From Dyella sp. BiH032 (GTDB taxonomy: Bacteria > Pseudomonadota > Gammaproteobacteria > Xanthomonadales > Rhodanobacteraceae), in the NCBI RefSeq assembly GCF_031954525.1, contig NZ_CP134868.1:133853-197852 (forward strand): 64,000 nucleotides of DNA, given 5' to 3'. The position numbers were made by a program, and so were the translations under genes. A model generated the notes under the pieces. It ran no database searches and was not told where the DNA came from. It saw only the letters and a list, made by a program, of their open reading frames with translations. Below are positions 9,501 to 17,976 of the stretch, piece by piece (the first letter of the stretch is position 1; each line of letters starts with the position of its first letter).

Positions 9501-11542
9501 TGGCGTACACCGGTACCGTTTCAGGCAGCGGTGCCATTGTCCAGAAGGGTGCAGGCACCCTGACCCTCACGGGCACCAACACCTACGCGGGTGGCACGAG
9601 CATCAGCCGGGGCACGCTTCAGATTGGCGATGGCGGCACGACCGGCACCATCGTCGGCCCGGTGGCCAACAATGGAACGCTCGCGTTCGCGCACGGCGAT
9701 GATTTGTCCTTCTCGGGCGCGATCAGCGGCGCCGGCTCCGTGGTGCAGAACGGCACCGGCACGCTCACTTTGTCGGGCGCCAATTCCTACACCGGTGGCA
9801 CCATCATCAACGCAGGTCGCCTGAAGGGCGACACCAACAGCATCAAGGGCGACATCGTCGACAACGGGAGCCTGCAGCTCGATCAGGCCAGCGACGGCGT
9901 CTACGCCGGCGTCCTGTCCGGGCAAGGCAACTTCCTCAAGTCCGGAGCCGGAACTCTCATCCTCAACGGCAAAAATACGTTCTCGGGCACGACGAACATC
10001 GCTGCCGGAACGCTCGAAGTGGGCGATGCATCGACGCCGACCGCTCTGCTGGGTGGACACATCGATGTTGGCACCGCCGGCACCCTGCGCGGTCACGGCA
10101 CGATCAGCGGCGACGTCGTGAACAACGGTATCGTCCGCCCGGGCGGCTCGATTGGCACCCTCACGATCAACGGCAACTTCACCCAGACCAGCGGTGGCCA
10201 GCTGCTGATCGACACGGCCGCCGATGGCACGGGTAGCCGCCTCGTGGTGAACGGCGCCGTCGCGCTCGCGGGCAGTGCGCTTTTGATCCTGCCGTCGTCG
10301 GACTGGAAGGCAAATACGAACTACCAGGTGCTGACCGCTACCGGTCCAGTTACCGGCCAGTTTGCCTCGGTCGCCTCCAACTTCGCCTTCGTAAATCCGA
10401 CCCTCAGCTACGGTACCGACAACGTCGGGTTTGTTCTTGAGCGTAACGACGTGACATTCCCGACAGTGGCAGGCACCCGCAACGCGAAGGCTGCTGCTGC
10501 TGCCGCGGAATCGCTCGGAGCTGGGGCTGCCGTCTATGACGCTCTCGTCCTCCTCGACGATGTAACTGCAGCCAAGGCTTTCGAACAGCTGCAGGGCGAC
10601 ATCCACGCAAGCACTCGCACGGCGATCCTTGAGAACGACCGTTACGTTCGCGACGCGATTGGTGCGCACCTCGCCGGAGTGGCCAGCGAAGCAAACGGAC
10701 ACGCCGAGACCAGCCAGGCGGGCGTCACTGCATGGACCTCCGTGTGGGGTCACTGGGGCTCGCACGACAGCGACGGCAACGCAGCTGAGCTGGACAGCAA
10801 CGGCAGCGGCCTGGTCGTTGGCGCCGATCTGGCGGTCGGTGGCGATGCCCGTATTGGTGCCCTGCTTGGACAGGGACAGGGCACGGCCCGCAGCCAGGGT
10901 CCGGCCACCTCGGCCCATCACGTGGACACCTACGCCGGTCTCTACGGTGACACGAAGGTTGGTGCCGTTCGTGTGCAGGCTGGCGCGGTCTACGGCTGGC
11001 AGAAGGTGAACGCGTCCCGCTCGATGAGCTTCGGCGCCGTCAATGGTCAGGCGGTCAGCCGTTATGACGCCAACACGGCGCAGGCGTTCTTCGATGCCGG
11101 CTATGAGTTCTCGCTTGGTCGCAGCACGGTCGCACCGTTCGTCAATGTCGCTTACGACCGCATCACCACCGACGACATCCATGAGCACGGCTCCGCCGCC
11201 GCGCTGAACGTTTCGGGCGACGACAGCGCCGTCACCGTTAGCACACTGGGCGCCCGCGGCAGCTTCAACTTGGATGATCGCGGTGGTCTTCGCGCCAACG
11301 TGAGTCTCGGCTGGCAGCACGCCTCGGGCGATATCACCCCGGTGGCCGCGGAACGCTTCGCCGCAGGCGGCAACACGTTCAACGTCTCCGGCGTGCCGGT
11401 TGCGAAGAACGTCGCCGCGGTGTCCGGTGGTGTGAGCTTCGATGTATCTCCGGCTGTGACCGTCGACGCGACCTACGGCGGGCAGTTCGGTAGCCACGCG
11501 ACGGATCAGTCCGCTCGCATGAGCCTCACCTGGCGGTTCTAA
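6584..11542 (+). CDS. Autotransporter (type Va) with ESPR leader, Gly-rich stalk, beta-helix repeats and C-terminal barrel
   Basis: Starts at TTG 6584 after AAAGGGAGATAG. Residues 1-24 ('MNKTYRVVFNRALKVLQVAS') are an extended signal peptide region, followed by a hydrophobic export segment ending AFA near residue 66. Residues ~70-260 and ~490-720 are extremely glycine-rich (GGxG runs). At least four passenger-associated beta-strand repeats ('GAGTLTLTGTNTYAGG'-like) lie between roughly residues 910 and 1140. An autotransporter beta-barrel fills about residues 1370-1652 and ends in the outer-membrane C-terminal phenylalanine ('SLTWRF'). Such proteins carry a passenger to the cell surface for adhesion or aggregation; no protease motif is visible. 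It is a single-gene unit closed by the terminator at 11550. Confidence 0.93.
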   Translation: MNKTYRVVFNRALKVLQVASEHTSSHSSNASGADERRRAPAQTTLSIALAGVLALSTFMAPPAAFAASSLDGQAGASGASGGQGGAGGDNVSHGGDGSSGSTGGDGIATDLGGGAGKGGAAVTSPGGTATNGGGAGASSSGAGNGSGGAGGGLITGGSGAGGGGGSNPFGTPGQKTGGGGGGGGALGLAVTSTGSNGDSITGGNGGAGGDGQDINMSGGGGGGGAGVAVSNSTTTFSNVGTITGGTGGNAGMSSGTFAGAGGGGAGALLSDGATLINSGAINGGRTPTGTGLSHTLGNPDAGDGVAIASGTLVNNAGATIRGGDVGVLGTTDGFGGVGIRVVGDNAHVVNAGLVYGGKSANGSRSNAVDITGVGAVLELQQFSQFFGNVVSHASDSELRLGGTGDATFDLTSISSTAPAAYTSGRALFYGFASYSKTGAGRWTLIGNTSADVSWTVDEGALVIGDGTNATSLATLSVNSAGNVQVANGSTIWGKNGAVGDGQPGGWGGYGDSAIYVDSGTVTNAGSLLAGNGGAGASGNGAQPTQAIGTNGATGSGGQTGGFGGVGGDGINGDSFTLTNTGLVRGGNGGAGGTANGGAGGQGGNGADGMPAMPSPFGDGSPGFTGGTGGAGGTGGRGGDGGNGVSGVAFTVINTGTISGGNGGLGGEAHGGAAGLGGNGGQAGLPGITQNGAQGAAGVAGAEGTPGAMGAGGAGIYSFGNSLVVNGGLIEGGLSGDGIERANAVTLTGGGNTVVLEAGYSFKGNVVSEQDAGPAFAMFMAPPTPTAGDTLALGGDANASFDVSGIVSAAAASSATTQYAGFKFFRKSGNSTWTLQGTTSEVTNWSVEGGTLAISSDQNLGNQAGALALNGGTLENTAALTSARAISIAQDGGTLQTDADLTLTGTISGAQTGVGTLTKTGTGTLAIASTNAYAGTVVISEGTLQYGTGGAAGGLGNANVVDNATLAFNRSDAVAYTGTVSGSGAIVQKGAGTLTLTGTNTYAGGTSISRGTLQIGDGGTTGTIVGPVANNGTLAFAHGDDLSFSGAISGAGSVVQNGTGTLTLSGANSYTGGTIINAGRLKGDTNSIKGDIVDNGSLQLDQASDGVYAGVLSGQGNFLKSGAGTLILNGKNTFSGTTNIAAGTLEVGDASTPTALLGGHIDVGTAGTLRGHGTISGDVVNNGIVRPGGSIGTLTINGNFTQTSGGQLLIDTAADGTGSRLVVNGAVALAGSALLILPSSDWKANTNYQVLTATGPVTGQFASVASNFAFVNPTLSYGTDNVGFVLERNDVTFPTVAGTRNAKAAAAAAESLGAGAAVYDALVLLDDVTAAKAFEQLQGDIHASTRTAILENDRYVRDAIGAHLAGVASEANGHAETSQAGVTAWTSVWGHWGSHDSDGNAAELDSNGSGLVVGADLAVGGDARIGALLGQGQGTARSQGPATSAHHVDTYAGLYGDTKVGAVRVQAGAVYGWQKVNASRSMSFGAVNGQAVSRYDANTAQAFFDAGYEFSLGRSTVAPFVNVAYDRITTDDIHEHGSAAALNVSGDDSAVTVSTLGARGSFNLDDRGGLRANVSLGWQHASGDITPVAAERFAAGGNTFNVSGVPVAKNVAAVSGGVSFDVSPAVTVDATYGGQFGSHATDQSARMSLTWRF

Positions 11543-11549
11543 GAAGGAC

Positions 11550-11579
11550 GGCGCCGCGACTCGTAACGAGCGCGGCGCC
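11550..11579 (+). terminator. Rho-independent-like terminator after the autotransporter
   Basis: GGCGCCGCG-A-CTCG, loop TAA, CGAG-C-GCGGCGCC gives a long GC stem starting eight bases after the stop codon, followed by a weak T-containing tail (TTGCTCT). Confidence 0.75.
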
Positions 11580-11645
11580 TTGCTCTACCTCGGACCGGGA
11601 ACCAGAACGCCCGGTCGCAAGCTAGGCAACAAGGCAAGGGCGCTA

Positions 11646-11837
11646 TCAGCGCCCGCCCTTCGCCAGCGCCCAGGCCTCGGAATCCTCAATCCTCACGCGT
11701 GCGCTCGCCCCCTCGCGCACCTGGCCAGCACGCGCATCCGCGTCCGACCAGACCCTGCGGCGGGCCACCTCACGAGGCTTGCCACCTTCCCAGATGACGA
11801 CGACCCACTCGCACATGGCGCGCTTTGCCTTTCGCAT
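11646..11837 (-). CDS. Small basic protein, 63 aa, unknown
   Basis: ATG at 11837 is preceded by an excellent AGAGGAGAT ribosome site, which is the main reason to call this a gene. The product begins MRKAKRAMCEW with a strand-like 'EWVVVIWEGG' segment and is rich in Arg, Ala and Glu; no signal peptide, no paired cysteines. No family recognised. It faces the autotransporter terminator and stands alone. Confidence 0.55.
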   Translation of the reverse strand: MRKAKRAMCEWVVVIWEGGKPREVARRRVWSDADARAGQVREGASARVRIEDSEAWALAKGGR

Positions 11838-12313
11838 TTCTGATCTCCTCTGCTGAATCCCTCTTGAGCATAGGAGTGGGACATCTCAGACGACGATACT
11901 CACGTGCGGGCGCTGGTAATGATTGAACAGCGTTCCGGCTCCGTTTGAACAACGCGCTGCTGTTGGTCACTCTGCAGCTGTTGCTCAATCAGAGCAGTTC
12001 CGAAAGGTCCGGGAACGCGCACGAAAGATTATTGCGAACTCGGCCGGCAATAGGCCAAAACGGTTACTGATAGCAATCAACTGATGACCGCACAGCGCGC
12101 GACCAACAGGTGCGCGACCAAATGGGGCTTTTCCGAGACCGCCTTCACGCCGCCAGTGGCCACAGAAGCGCGCCAAAGCGAACCGTTCCACGGCCAGCGC
12201 ACGTCCCCTGCACGCATGTCATGACGGGGCGTCTGGCCGTCGATCATCGAGGTTTGCTCGCCGCGGTCGAACGAAAGATCGACCCACCGGGTGATGGCGA
12301 CATTCGTTAGTCG
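11838..12313. other. Intergenic region, no gene recognised
   Basis: About 475 bp. The short frames here lack ribosome sites and read as shadow translations. The first 30 bases hold the promoter side of the 63-aa gene. Nothing else is recognisable. Confidence 0.4.
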
Positions 12314-13465
12314 TCAGTGAACAGAGCAAGTGAGGTTTTGATAGCTACCGTTTGAGCCCAGGTTCGAGCTAACCACCGACGTCTGCTGCCCAGGGACCCA
12401 CCCTACGTCATGCGCGTGGAGCACGTCATCGTTCCCGGTCACGCTGTTATGTCGCGAGAACGTCACATCAACTGAGCAATAGATTCCGCTCGCTCCCGCG
12501 TTGCTTACGACTACATTGAATATGCACGTCGATGGATCGCTGGGATCCTGGCACATTGTTCCGTAGGTAGAGCTGAAATTCGCCGTCGGTTGCGGGGTCG
12601 GACTCACGGGTGATGCAGCTGGCACGCTGGATGGGTGATTGGCTGGGCCAGATGGCGTTGGATACGTCCCAACGGTTTGCGGTAGTGAAGCTCCGGACGG
12701 CGACGAAACTGTGTTGAAGGGTTGGAACGCTGGTTGGTTCGACGCCGTGGCCGGCTGCTGTCCCTTCGCCGTGCTCGCTAGTAGGGCTGCCTGACGCGCA
12801 GCCTGCGCCGCTTGCTCCGCGGATAGTTCCGCTCGTCGCGCGGCCAACTCATTGCTTCGCACCTGTTGAGTTGCGTCGGCAGAAGCCTTGATGCGCAGCG
12901 CAGACGTAAATACTTCAGTCGCGGCCCCGAGCATTGCGACCCCTATGCTTTCCTCTTTGGGCTCATTGGCACCCGACGTGTCGCCGCTTACCTTGATCAA
13001 CGTGATCGTATAGATCAAGGCCTTATTGGGAGGCACCGGCGAACCCGGGTTGTCGCCGTAAGCCAGTTCAGGCTGCAGAAAGAGCCGACTCTCTTCGCCC
13101 TCGCGCATCAAGAGAAGCCCGGCGCGAAGCCCCGGAATCATCGTCTCCACCGGCAGGGTGGCCCTGGCAGACTTTAGCGTCGTGCCATCGGGGAGGCCTA
13201 AGTCGTACCAGAAGGTAACGGTCGAGTGAGGCCCAGGGGCGTGTCCGGTGCCCTGCATTAGCACTTGATACTGTAAGCCCGAGTCAGTTGTGTGGATCCC
13301 AGGCGTAGACTGATTCCTGGTGAAGAGTTCGCGCGCCTCTCGCAGATTGCTTTCAGTATCCCCAGGGGTAGCAACCTCGGCCGCACAAGGGTCTGGCCAT
13401 GGGGCGCTGACGACCAGCGCCCACGTAACGAAAACACCTCGCACCAAAGAAATAAGGGGCTTCAT
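12314..13465 (-). CDS. Exported FKBP-type peptidyl-prolyl isomerase with Gln/Ala-rich tail
   Basis: ATG at 13465 is chosen over the frame opening at 13480 because the GGGAGG ribosome site lies between them. Residues 1-30 are a signal peptide. The next ~140 residues are an FKBP fold: 'GIHTTDSGLQYQVLMQG', 'VTFWYDLGLPDGT', 'VPGLRAG'-like 'MIPGLRAGLLLMREGE', and 'LAYGDNPGSPVPPNKALIYTITLI' are the standard FKBP/FkpA blocks. A long alanine/glutamine helix (~190-240) and a Pro/Ser/Thr linker follow. The last ~90 residues form an apparent beta domain with cysteines ('CQDPSDPSTCIFNVVVSNAG') of unknown family. Expected to assist folding in the periplasm; the extra C-terminal domain is unusual for FKBPs. 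Confidence 0.85.
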   Translation of the reverse strand: MKPLISLVRGVFVTWALVVSAPWPDPCAAEVATPGDTESNLREARELFTRNQSTPGIHTTDSGLQYQVLMQGTGHAPGPHSTVTFWYDLGLPDGTTLKSARATLPVETMIPGLRAGLLLMREGEESRLFLQPELAYGDNPGSPVPPNKALIYTITLIKVSGDTSGANEPKEESIGVAMLGAATEVFTSALRIKASADATQQVRSNELAARRAELSAEQAAQAARQAALLASTAKGQQPATASNQPAFQPFNTVSSPSGASLPQTVGTYPTPSGPANHPSSVPAASPVSPTPQPTANFSSTYGTMCQDPSDPSTCIFNVVVSNAGASGIYCSVDVTFSRHNSVTGNDDVLHAHDVGWVPGQQTSVVSSNLGSNGSYQNLTCSVH

Positions 13466-13577
13466 CGAGACGCCTCCCACCTAGTACTGCGGCTAAGTAG
13501 ATCAAGCCGCCTTTCTGACGACCATCAGCCAGATGGCCAAACGGTGCCCCTGACACACATGGTCAGTACCAGCAGGG

Positions 13578-13619
13578 TGTTCAGTGGTCGCCGGAATTGG
13601 TGTTCAGTCAGACCGGAAT
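13578..13619. repeat. Two tandem TGTTCAG...CCGGAAT repeats, possible IS21-family end remnant
   Basis: TGTTCAGTGGTCGCCGGAAT at 13578 and a close copy at 13601, 23 bp apart. Tandem TGTTCA/CCGGAAT units resemble the multiple terminal repeats of IS21-family elements. No transposase is present nearby, so this is at most a relic. Confidence 0.4.
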
Positions 13620-13625
13620 CCGCAC

Positions 13626-14378
13626 TCACGCGAGCAGCGCGATCGGTACTTCGTGAACAAAAGGCGGAGCGTGCGGCATAGCTGCATCGAGCTCGAGCAG
13701 CGCGGCGCCGGTGAGCAGATATACGCGCTCGAACGTTTGCGCGAGTGGTAGCGACGCACCGAGCATGTCGAGCGCGCTGCCCAACTCGACGTTCAACCCT
13801 GTGTTGTCGTAGATGAGCAGGTCACATCGCTCGACCGTCAGCGGTGCACGCACGTACCGATCGGTCTTCTTCGTTATCGCATCCCCGATCAGCGCAAGCC
13901 AGCATTTGAGCGTCGCCGCCGGATCGTCGTCCCTAGGCAACCGTGTGGCGGGTGGGTGTTCTATGAGCCGAGCGACTAGCGCTTCCATGTCGCGTCCGGA
14001 CATCGATGCTGCACTCGACAGCGACAAGAACTGGACAGCGTCCGGCACATCAGTCAGACCGGCACGTGCCGCGAAACTGAGGAAGCGCGCATAGCTGGCG
14101 TCGACAGCCTGCGTGACTTCCAAGCCCGTTTCGTGGGTGCCGGTTTGAATGGTGAAGTCCGGCCTTTCACCTGGCCAAGCGATCACGGGAAACGCCAAGC
14201 GGTGACTCGAAGCAAGGGCGCTCAGGTGCCGCGCCAAAGCCCATTCCTCGGTGGCGTTCTTCGCAAGCCGCGCTCGCTCTCGCCCTGGCGCGTCACCCAG
14301 GGCCACGCCGGCAGCCAGTAGCCCACCGGCATCCGCAAACAGCTGACCAGCAAACGTAGACGTTCCCCGAGTTCCCAC
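13626..14378 (-). CDS. Hypothetical protein, 250 aa, weak nuclease-like core
   Basis: GTG at 14378 with GGGAG upstream. The segment 'ERPDFTIQTGTHETGLEVTQ' (around residues 71-90) has the spacing of a restriction-endonuclease-like strand pair (D then E-V-T), but the lysine of the classical ExK motif is replaced by Thr. No membrane segments or export signal. The remaining helical part is unremarkable. It lies head-to-head with the 68-aa gene that starts at 14476. Function unknown; the nuclease-fold idea is weak. Confidence 0.6.
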   Translation of the reverse strand: MGTRGTSTFAGQLFADAGGLLAAGVALGDAPGRERARLAKNATEEWALARHLSALASSHRLAFPVIAWPGERPDFTIQTGTHETGLEVTQAVDASYARFLSFAARAGLTDVPDAVQFLSLSSAASMSGRDMEALVARLIEHPPATRLPRDDDPAATLKCWLALIGDAITKKTDRYVRAPLTVERCDLLIYDNTGLNVELGSALDMLGASLPLAQTFERVYLLTGAALLELDAAMPHAPPFVHEVPIALLA

Positions 14379-14475
14379 ACGGTGCTCCCAAAGTCGCTGC
14401 GAAACGAAGCCTGATTTTTACCGGCACCCATCGTGGACCACCCTGAGTGAGATCGCAAAAATCGAGGGCATCTCA

Positions 14476-14682
14476 GTGGCGAAAGGAACGTGGTATCCAA
14501 CCAAGCAGGCATGGGCGGAGGCGAGGGCGGCCGAGTGCAAAAAGCAGGCTGAGGAGCTGAAGTTCCGGCCCACGAACAGAGCTCACAAAACGCACGAGAA
14601 GTACGCCGATATCCGGTTCCTCAACAGCGAGGCTAGGCGCTTTGCCGCCTTGGCGGCGCGGTATGAAGCGGCGGGGCTCTGA
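14476..14682 (+). CDS. Small helical protein, 68 aa, unknown
   Basis: GTG at 14476 with GAGGG ten bases upstream. Strongly amphipathic, rich in Ala, Glu, Lys and Arg ('QAWAEARAAECKKQAEEL'), suggesting one or two helices. No recognised family. It lies tail-to-tail with the 186-aa gene that ends at 14706. Confidence 0.5.
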   Translation: MAKGTWYPTKQAWAEARAAECKKQAEELKFRPTNRAHKTHEKYADIRFLNSEARRFAALAARYEAAGL

Positions 14683-14705
14683 CCACTTATATCGCGACAA
14701 CGGAT

Positions 14706-15266
14706 TCAAGCTCCGGTGTTCTGTCTACCGCTTCGGCTCCGCGCCCCAGGCACCGCATAGGCCTCATAATTCATCACTTTCCCGTTCAAGACACGCTCCC
14801 AAAGTACACGGCGCACGTCTTCGGGGATTTCATCCCACTGAACGAGGTCAATGCCAGCCACGTCGTAATCGCCGTTCGCCTTCATTGCCGCATAATTCTC
14901 TGACAGCGTCGTAATTCGAACCTGCTCAAGGTCGCGAAGGACTCGAATGAAAGCCTCCGCGTCCCTAGGCCCAGCGAGGTCGCCTTCCACGAGTGCGGTG
15001 AGTCGCGTCTGCAACCGCTTGAAGTGCTCCAGTGTTAGGCGCTGCCGGGGATCGGCAAGCGCGGATCTCGATACCTCGCCTGTGAAGAAGCGGATCTGTC
15101 TTGCCAACCGGTTCGACACAATGTGCGTGTACCACGCGCGCGCCATTGATGGCGTTATGCCGGGCCGGCCGGCAAGCCACAGCATCTCGTCGTATAGCGA
15201 GCGCAGCCGCTCGTTCAGGTCGTCCGGAAGGGGGGTCGACAAATCCAACTCTCGACTCAACGGCAA
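14706..15266 (-). CDS. Hypothetical protein, 186 aa
   Basis: TTG at 15266 is supported by an AGGGAG ribosome site four to five bases away. The product is helical and charged, with 'NERLRSLYDEMLWLAGRPG' near the N-terminus and no export signal, membrane segment or metal motif. I do not recognise the family. Located among other small accessory genes. Confidence 0.6.
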   Translation of the reverse strand: MPLSRELDLSTPLPDDLNERLRSLYDEMLWLAGRPGITPSMARAWYTHIVSNRLARQIRFFTGEVSRSALADPRQRLTLEHFKRLQTRLTALVEGDLAGPRDAEAFIRVLRDLEQVRITTLSENYAAMKANGDYDVAGIDLVQWDEIPEDVRRVLWERVLNGKVMNYEAYAVPGARSRSGRQNTGA

Positions 15267-15484
15267 GCGCTCCCTATAGCGATGGCGCCATTCTGCCGGA
15301 GCGCGGCCGAGCCGGGCACCTTAGGCCCCGGCCAAGCGGGTAAGCTATTGCTGTCGGACCGCATACGGTTCCGCTGATGGCTGGCCAGCACGACCGCCAC
15401 GCATTTAGCCGCCATCGATAGTTTGACCGCCCAAGGACATTAGCGGACGTACGGTGAGCTAGACATCTGATCGGGGATACGACC

Positions 15485-15724
15485 ATGGCGACGCGACAAA
15501 ACCTTGCGAAGCAGCTGGATGAGCTGGATGCAGCCATTGATGACATGAAGAAGATGCACCCGGACCCAAGCGAATTCTGGCCAGAATTCGCCGGCATGGC
15601 GGACGTCATACTCGACCAGGCTTCTGCCGAGGACTACGACTGGGTGAATGCCCGAACGGACGAGATCCTGGCCAAACACCATCTCGCAATTCCGCCTCAG
15701 GTGCCCTCCGAAGATGTGCGGTAG
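15485..15724 (+). CDS. Small acidic protein, 79 aa, upstream of the SRAP gene
   Basis: ATG 15485 follows GGGGAT. Residues 1-25 form an N-terminal helix ('ATRQNLAKQLDELDAAIDDM'). The last codons overlap the start of the SRAP gene by 11 bases, which suggests coupled translation and a shared role in DNA-damage response. No family recognised. Confidence 0.6.
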   Translation: MATRQNLAKQLDELDAAIDDMKKMHPDPSEFWPEFAGMADVILDQASAEDYDWVNARTDEILAKHHLAIPPQVPSEDVR

Positions 15725-16406
15725 GTACGGTAGCTACCCCATCGGTTTGTCCCGCAACGACAAGGCTGCGATCCAGCAGCTTGGCCTCGATCTGGAGAGC
15801 GCAGTAAATCAGCGCGAGCCAATCTACAACTTGTGCCCGATGATGCGCGCGCCGGTCGTTTTTCAGGGTGAGCGCGACTTGGAAATTCACGCGTTCAAGT
15901 GGGGTTTGATGCCCTCGTGGGCCAAAGACACAAAGGATGCCTCTAAGCGAATTAATGCGAAGGTGGAGACGGTTACTAAGCTTCCCAGTTACCGCGTGGC
16001 ATTCAAAAAGCGTCGCTGCTTGGTGCCCATGTCCGCTTACTACGAGTGGAAGGGCGACAAGCCTCCGAAGCAGCCCTATCTCATCCACAAAACCGACAAC
16101 ACGCTTCTCATGGCCGCGGGACTCTGGGAAGTTTGGAAAGACCCTAAGGACCCGGGCGCCGAATGGCTGCGAACGTTCACTGTGATCACTGGTGAGCCCG
16201 GCAAGGTCAGCGGCGATATTCACGACCGCCAGCCGGTTTTTCTCCCTTCGGATCGCTGGGAGCATTGGTTGCTCGGCACACCAGAGGAAGCAGAGCAGGC
16301 GATTAGGGACGTCCCGGAGCCGGACCTTACCTACTTCCCAATCTCTAAGGCGATCAACAATCCGCGCAACCAAGGGCCGGAGCTAATCCAAGAGGTAACG
16401 TTGTGA
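15714..16406 (+). CDS. yedK: SRAP (YedK/HMCES-type) abasic-site-processing protein
   Basis: The frame opens earlier, but the protein must begin MCGRYG at 15714 because SRAP proteins use Cys2, freed by removal of Met1, to crosslink abasic sites in single-stranded DNA. Other family signatures are present: 'RINAKVETV' (Asn of the active site), 'SAYYEWKG' (catalytic Glu) and 'IHDRQPVFL' (His). The length of 230 residues is normal. It overlaps the 79-aa gene upstream and, by GTGA, the Cys-rich gene downstream, so the three form one unit. Together with dnaE2 it gives this element a DNA-damage-tolerance theme. Confidence 0.95.
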   Translation: MCGRYGSYPIGLSRNDKAAIQQLGLDLESAVNQREPIYNLCPMMRAPVVFQGERDLEIHAFKWGLMPSWAKDTKDASKRINAKVETVTKLPSYRVAFKKRRCLVPMSAYYEWKGDKPPKQPYLIHKTDNTLLMAAGLWEVWKDPKDPGAEWLRTFTVITGEPGKVSGDIHDRQPVFLPSDRWEHWLLGTPEEAEQAIRDVPEPDLTYFPISKAINNPRNQGPELIQEVTL

Positions 16407-16648
16407 GTACGAACACGCCCAGCGAGGCCGGCAAGCTCCGATACCCTGAGGGCGACGGCTACATGACGGTGCTTCAGGAGCCAGTTCCCTGCACCTGCAA
16501 GGCGACATGCCATCCCCTTTGCGCGGGCGAATGTGGCTGTGAAGCATGCTCGCTTATGTTCACGATGTTCTGTGACGAGGCTGGATGTTTCCCTGAGACG
16601 AAGACGGAGCTCGAACAGGCCATTATTCGCTATCGCGGTGAGCTATAA
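16403..16648 (+). CDS. Small cysteine-rich protein coupled to SRAP
   Basis: GTG at 16403 overlaps the TGA of the SRAP gene. The 81-residue product has nine or so cysteines, most packed into one segment (CTC..TCH..CAGECGCEAC), a pattern expected for metal binding, probably zinc. No export signal. The family is unknown; the coupling to SRAP suggests a partner or regulator. Confidence 0.6.
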   Translation: MSTNTPSEAGKLRYPEGDGYMTVLQEPVPCTCKATCHPLCAGECGCEACSLMFTMFCDEAGCFPETKTELEQAIIRYRGEL

Positions 16649-16649
16649 G

Positions 16650-17465
16650 TCACTGTGGCTCGTCTTCAACCCACTCACCAGAGGCGAACTCGATGGGGGC
16701 GGTCGGACCTGAAGGCACGATGCCCGTCACGCGAAGTGTTCCGTTCGACATGACCTCAAATACAAACGGCTCATGCCCGGCTGCTCGTAGCTTCTTCAAG
16801 CCCTCGGGGTCGCTTTCCAACCACGCCGTGAACACCGCTGTTTGATATTCATCAGCAACCTGCACAAATCGCTCAGCCGTATAGGCGACGCGGCCCGGTG
16901 CGACGTACCGACCACCCCAAATGGCGGTAGGATTCATTGGGTCTATTTGCGCTGCCGTTGCCTGAGCTGGGAGCCCCGCCGCTCCGTTCTGCACACCATG
17001 TGTACCTCGTAGCACGCCGAGTAGTGGGGCAGCTAACAGACTGCCATCCTCGCCCCTGGTCGGCTCCAACGCCGCCAATCGCGTCTCGATGGCACTTCGC
17101 ACGGAATCACGCACGCCCAGAACGAACGGGCACATGCCTCCGTTTGTCATCAGCTTTTCCACAAACCACGGAATGAGGCCATCCAACAGCTCATCTTCAG
17201 TGCGAGCCGCCGCGGTGACGACACCGGCCGAATTGATGTTGCCCAGGAAGCCGATGTAGCGAACTGGTACCTCACGAATCTTTGGGAGGCGGGGCTCAAT
17301 GTACGTCCGCCAGGCTGGCGGAGACTGAGCGAGGAAGAGCTCCAGCCGGTCCCGGCCTTCTGGCGATTCCTCGAACACGGCAGCTAGGTTCTGCTCTCTC
17401 GGGGATCGCTCATTCAACTGGCTCAAGGCGAATTGCAGGTGGTCCCAACGTTTGAGGTTGCTCAT
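16650..17465 (-). CDS. Hypothetical protein, 271 aa
   Basis: ATG at 17465; stop at 16650, convergent with the Cys-rich gene with a one-base gap. Soluble, no export signal. It has a helical N-terminus ('HLQFALSQLNERSPREQNLAAVFEE') and a mixed C-terminal half. I see no catalytic motif and do not recognise the family. Confidence 0.6.
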   Translation of the reverse strand: MSNLKRWDHLQFALSQLNERSPREQNLAAVFEESPEGRDRLELFLAQSPPAWRTYIEPRLPKIREVPVRYIGFLGNINSAGVVTAAARTEDELLDGLIPWFVEKLMTNGGMCPFVLGVRDSVRSAIETRLAALEPTRGEDGSLLAAPLLGVLRGTHGVQNGAAGLPAQATAAQIDPMNPTAIWGGRYVAPGRVAYTAERFVQVADEYQTAVFTAWLESDPEGLKKLRAAGHEPFVFEVMSNGTLRVTGIVPSGPTAPIEFASGEWVEDEPQ

Positions 17466-17609
17466 GCGCTAGATGCTCGGGCGGGAGGGCGTGCCCGGCA
17501 AGTGTGAACTGACGCTTGCCGTTCAGCTATGCGTTCTGCGGGTCATTAATTTTATCGCGGTGACCAATCTCCGGTCGCCAATCGACATCAACAACAGTGG
17601 ATAAACTCG

Positions 17610-17870
17610 ATGAAAGAAATGATCAAAGGCAGTTTTAACGCTGACGGCGTGGCCTGGGACTACGAAGCGTGGTTTGCGCAGGACAACGAAGGAACGCCGC
17701 TCGCAGCCATCCGGCATCGGCGACAGGGGACCACCGATGCGTGGACACCGACCACCCCAATCACGCTCCATCTACGGCATGCGTACACCCTGGAGCAGCT
17801 GGCGTTCGCTCATTTTGGGAGTGTGCTCGACATGTCGGTCGAGGAGGGAGACTTCGTTAAGACGCGGTAG
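17610..17870 (+). CDS. Small protein, 86 aa, unknown
   Basis: ATG 17610 with only a weak ribosome site (GTGGATAA). Product is soluble with aromatic-rich beta-like content ('WDYEAWFAQDNEG'). Convergent with the giant nuclease-like gene. Gene status is probable rather than certain. Confidence 0.45.
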   Translation: MKEMIKGSFNADGVAWDYEAWFAQDNEGTPLAAIRHRRQGTTDAWTPTTPITLHLRHAYTLEQLAFAHFGSVLDMSVEEGDFVKTR

Positions 17871-17976
17871 CGAACGGGGCCGTGCCATCACGCATAGATG
17901 CAGCGAAGGGTCCCGCCACACGCGTGACCCTTCCTAACGTGGGTTGCACAAGGCGGCCAACGGGTGGGGCTCATGC

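Noticed and set aside
9521..11497. 658-residue minus-strand frame opposite the autotransporter barrel
   Set aside because: Low-complexity Ala/Arg/Gly translation with no domain, opposite a well-supported gene.
12110..12310. 66-residue plus-strand frame in the 11.8-12.3 kb gap
   Set aside because: No ribosome site and arbitrary composition.
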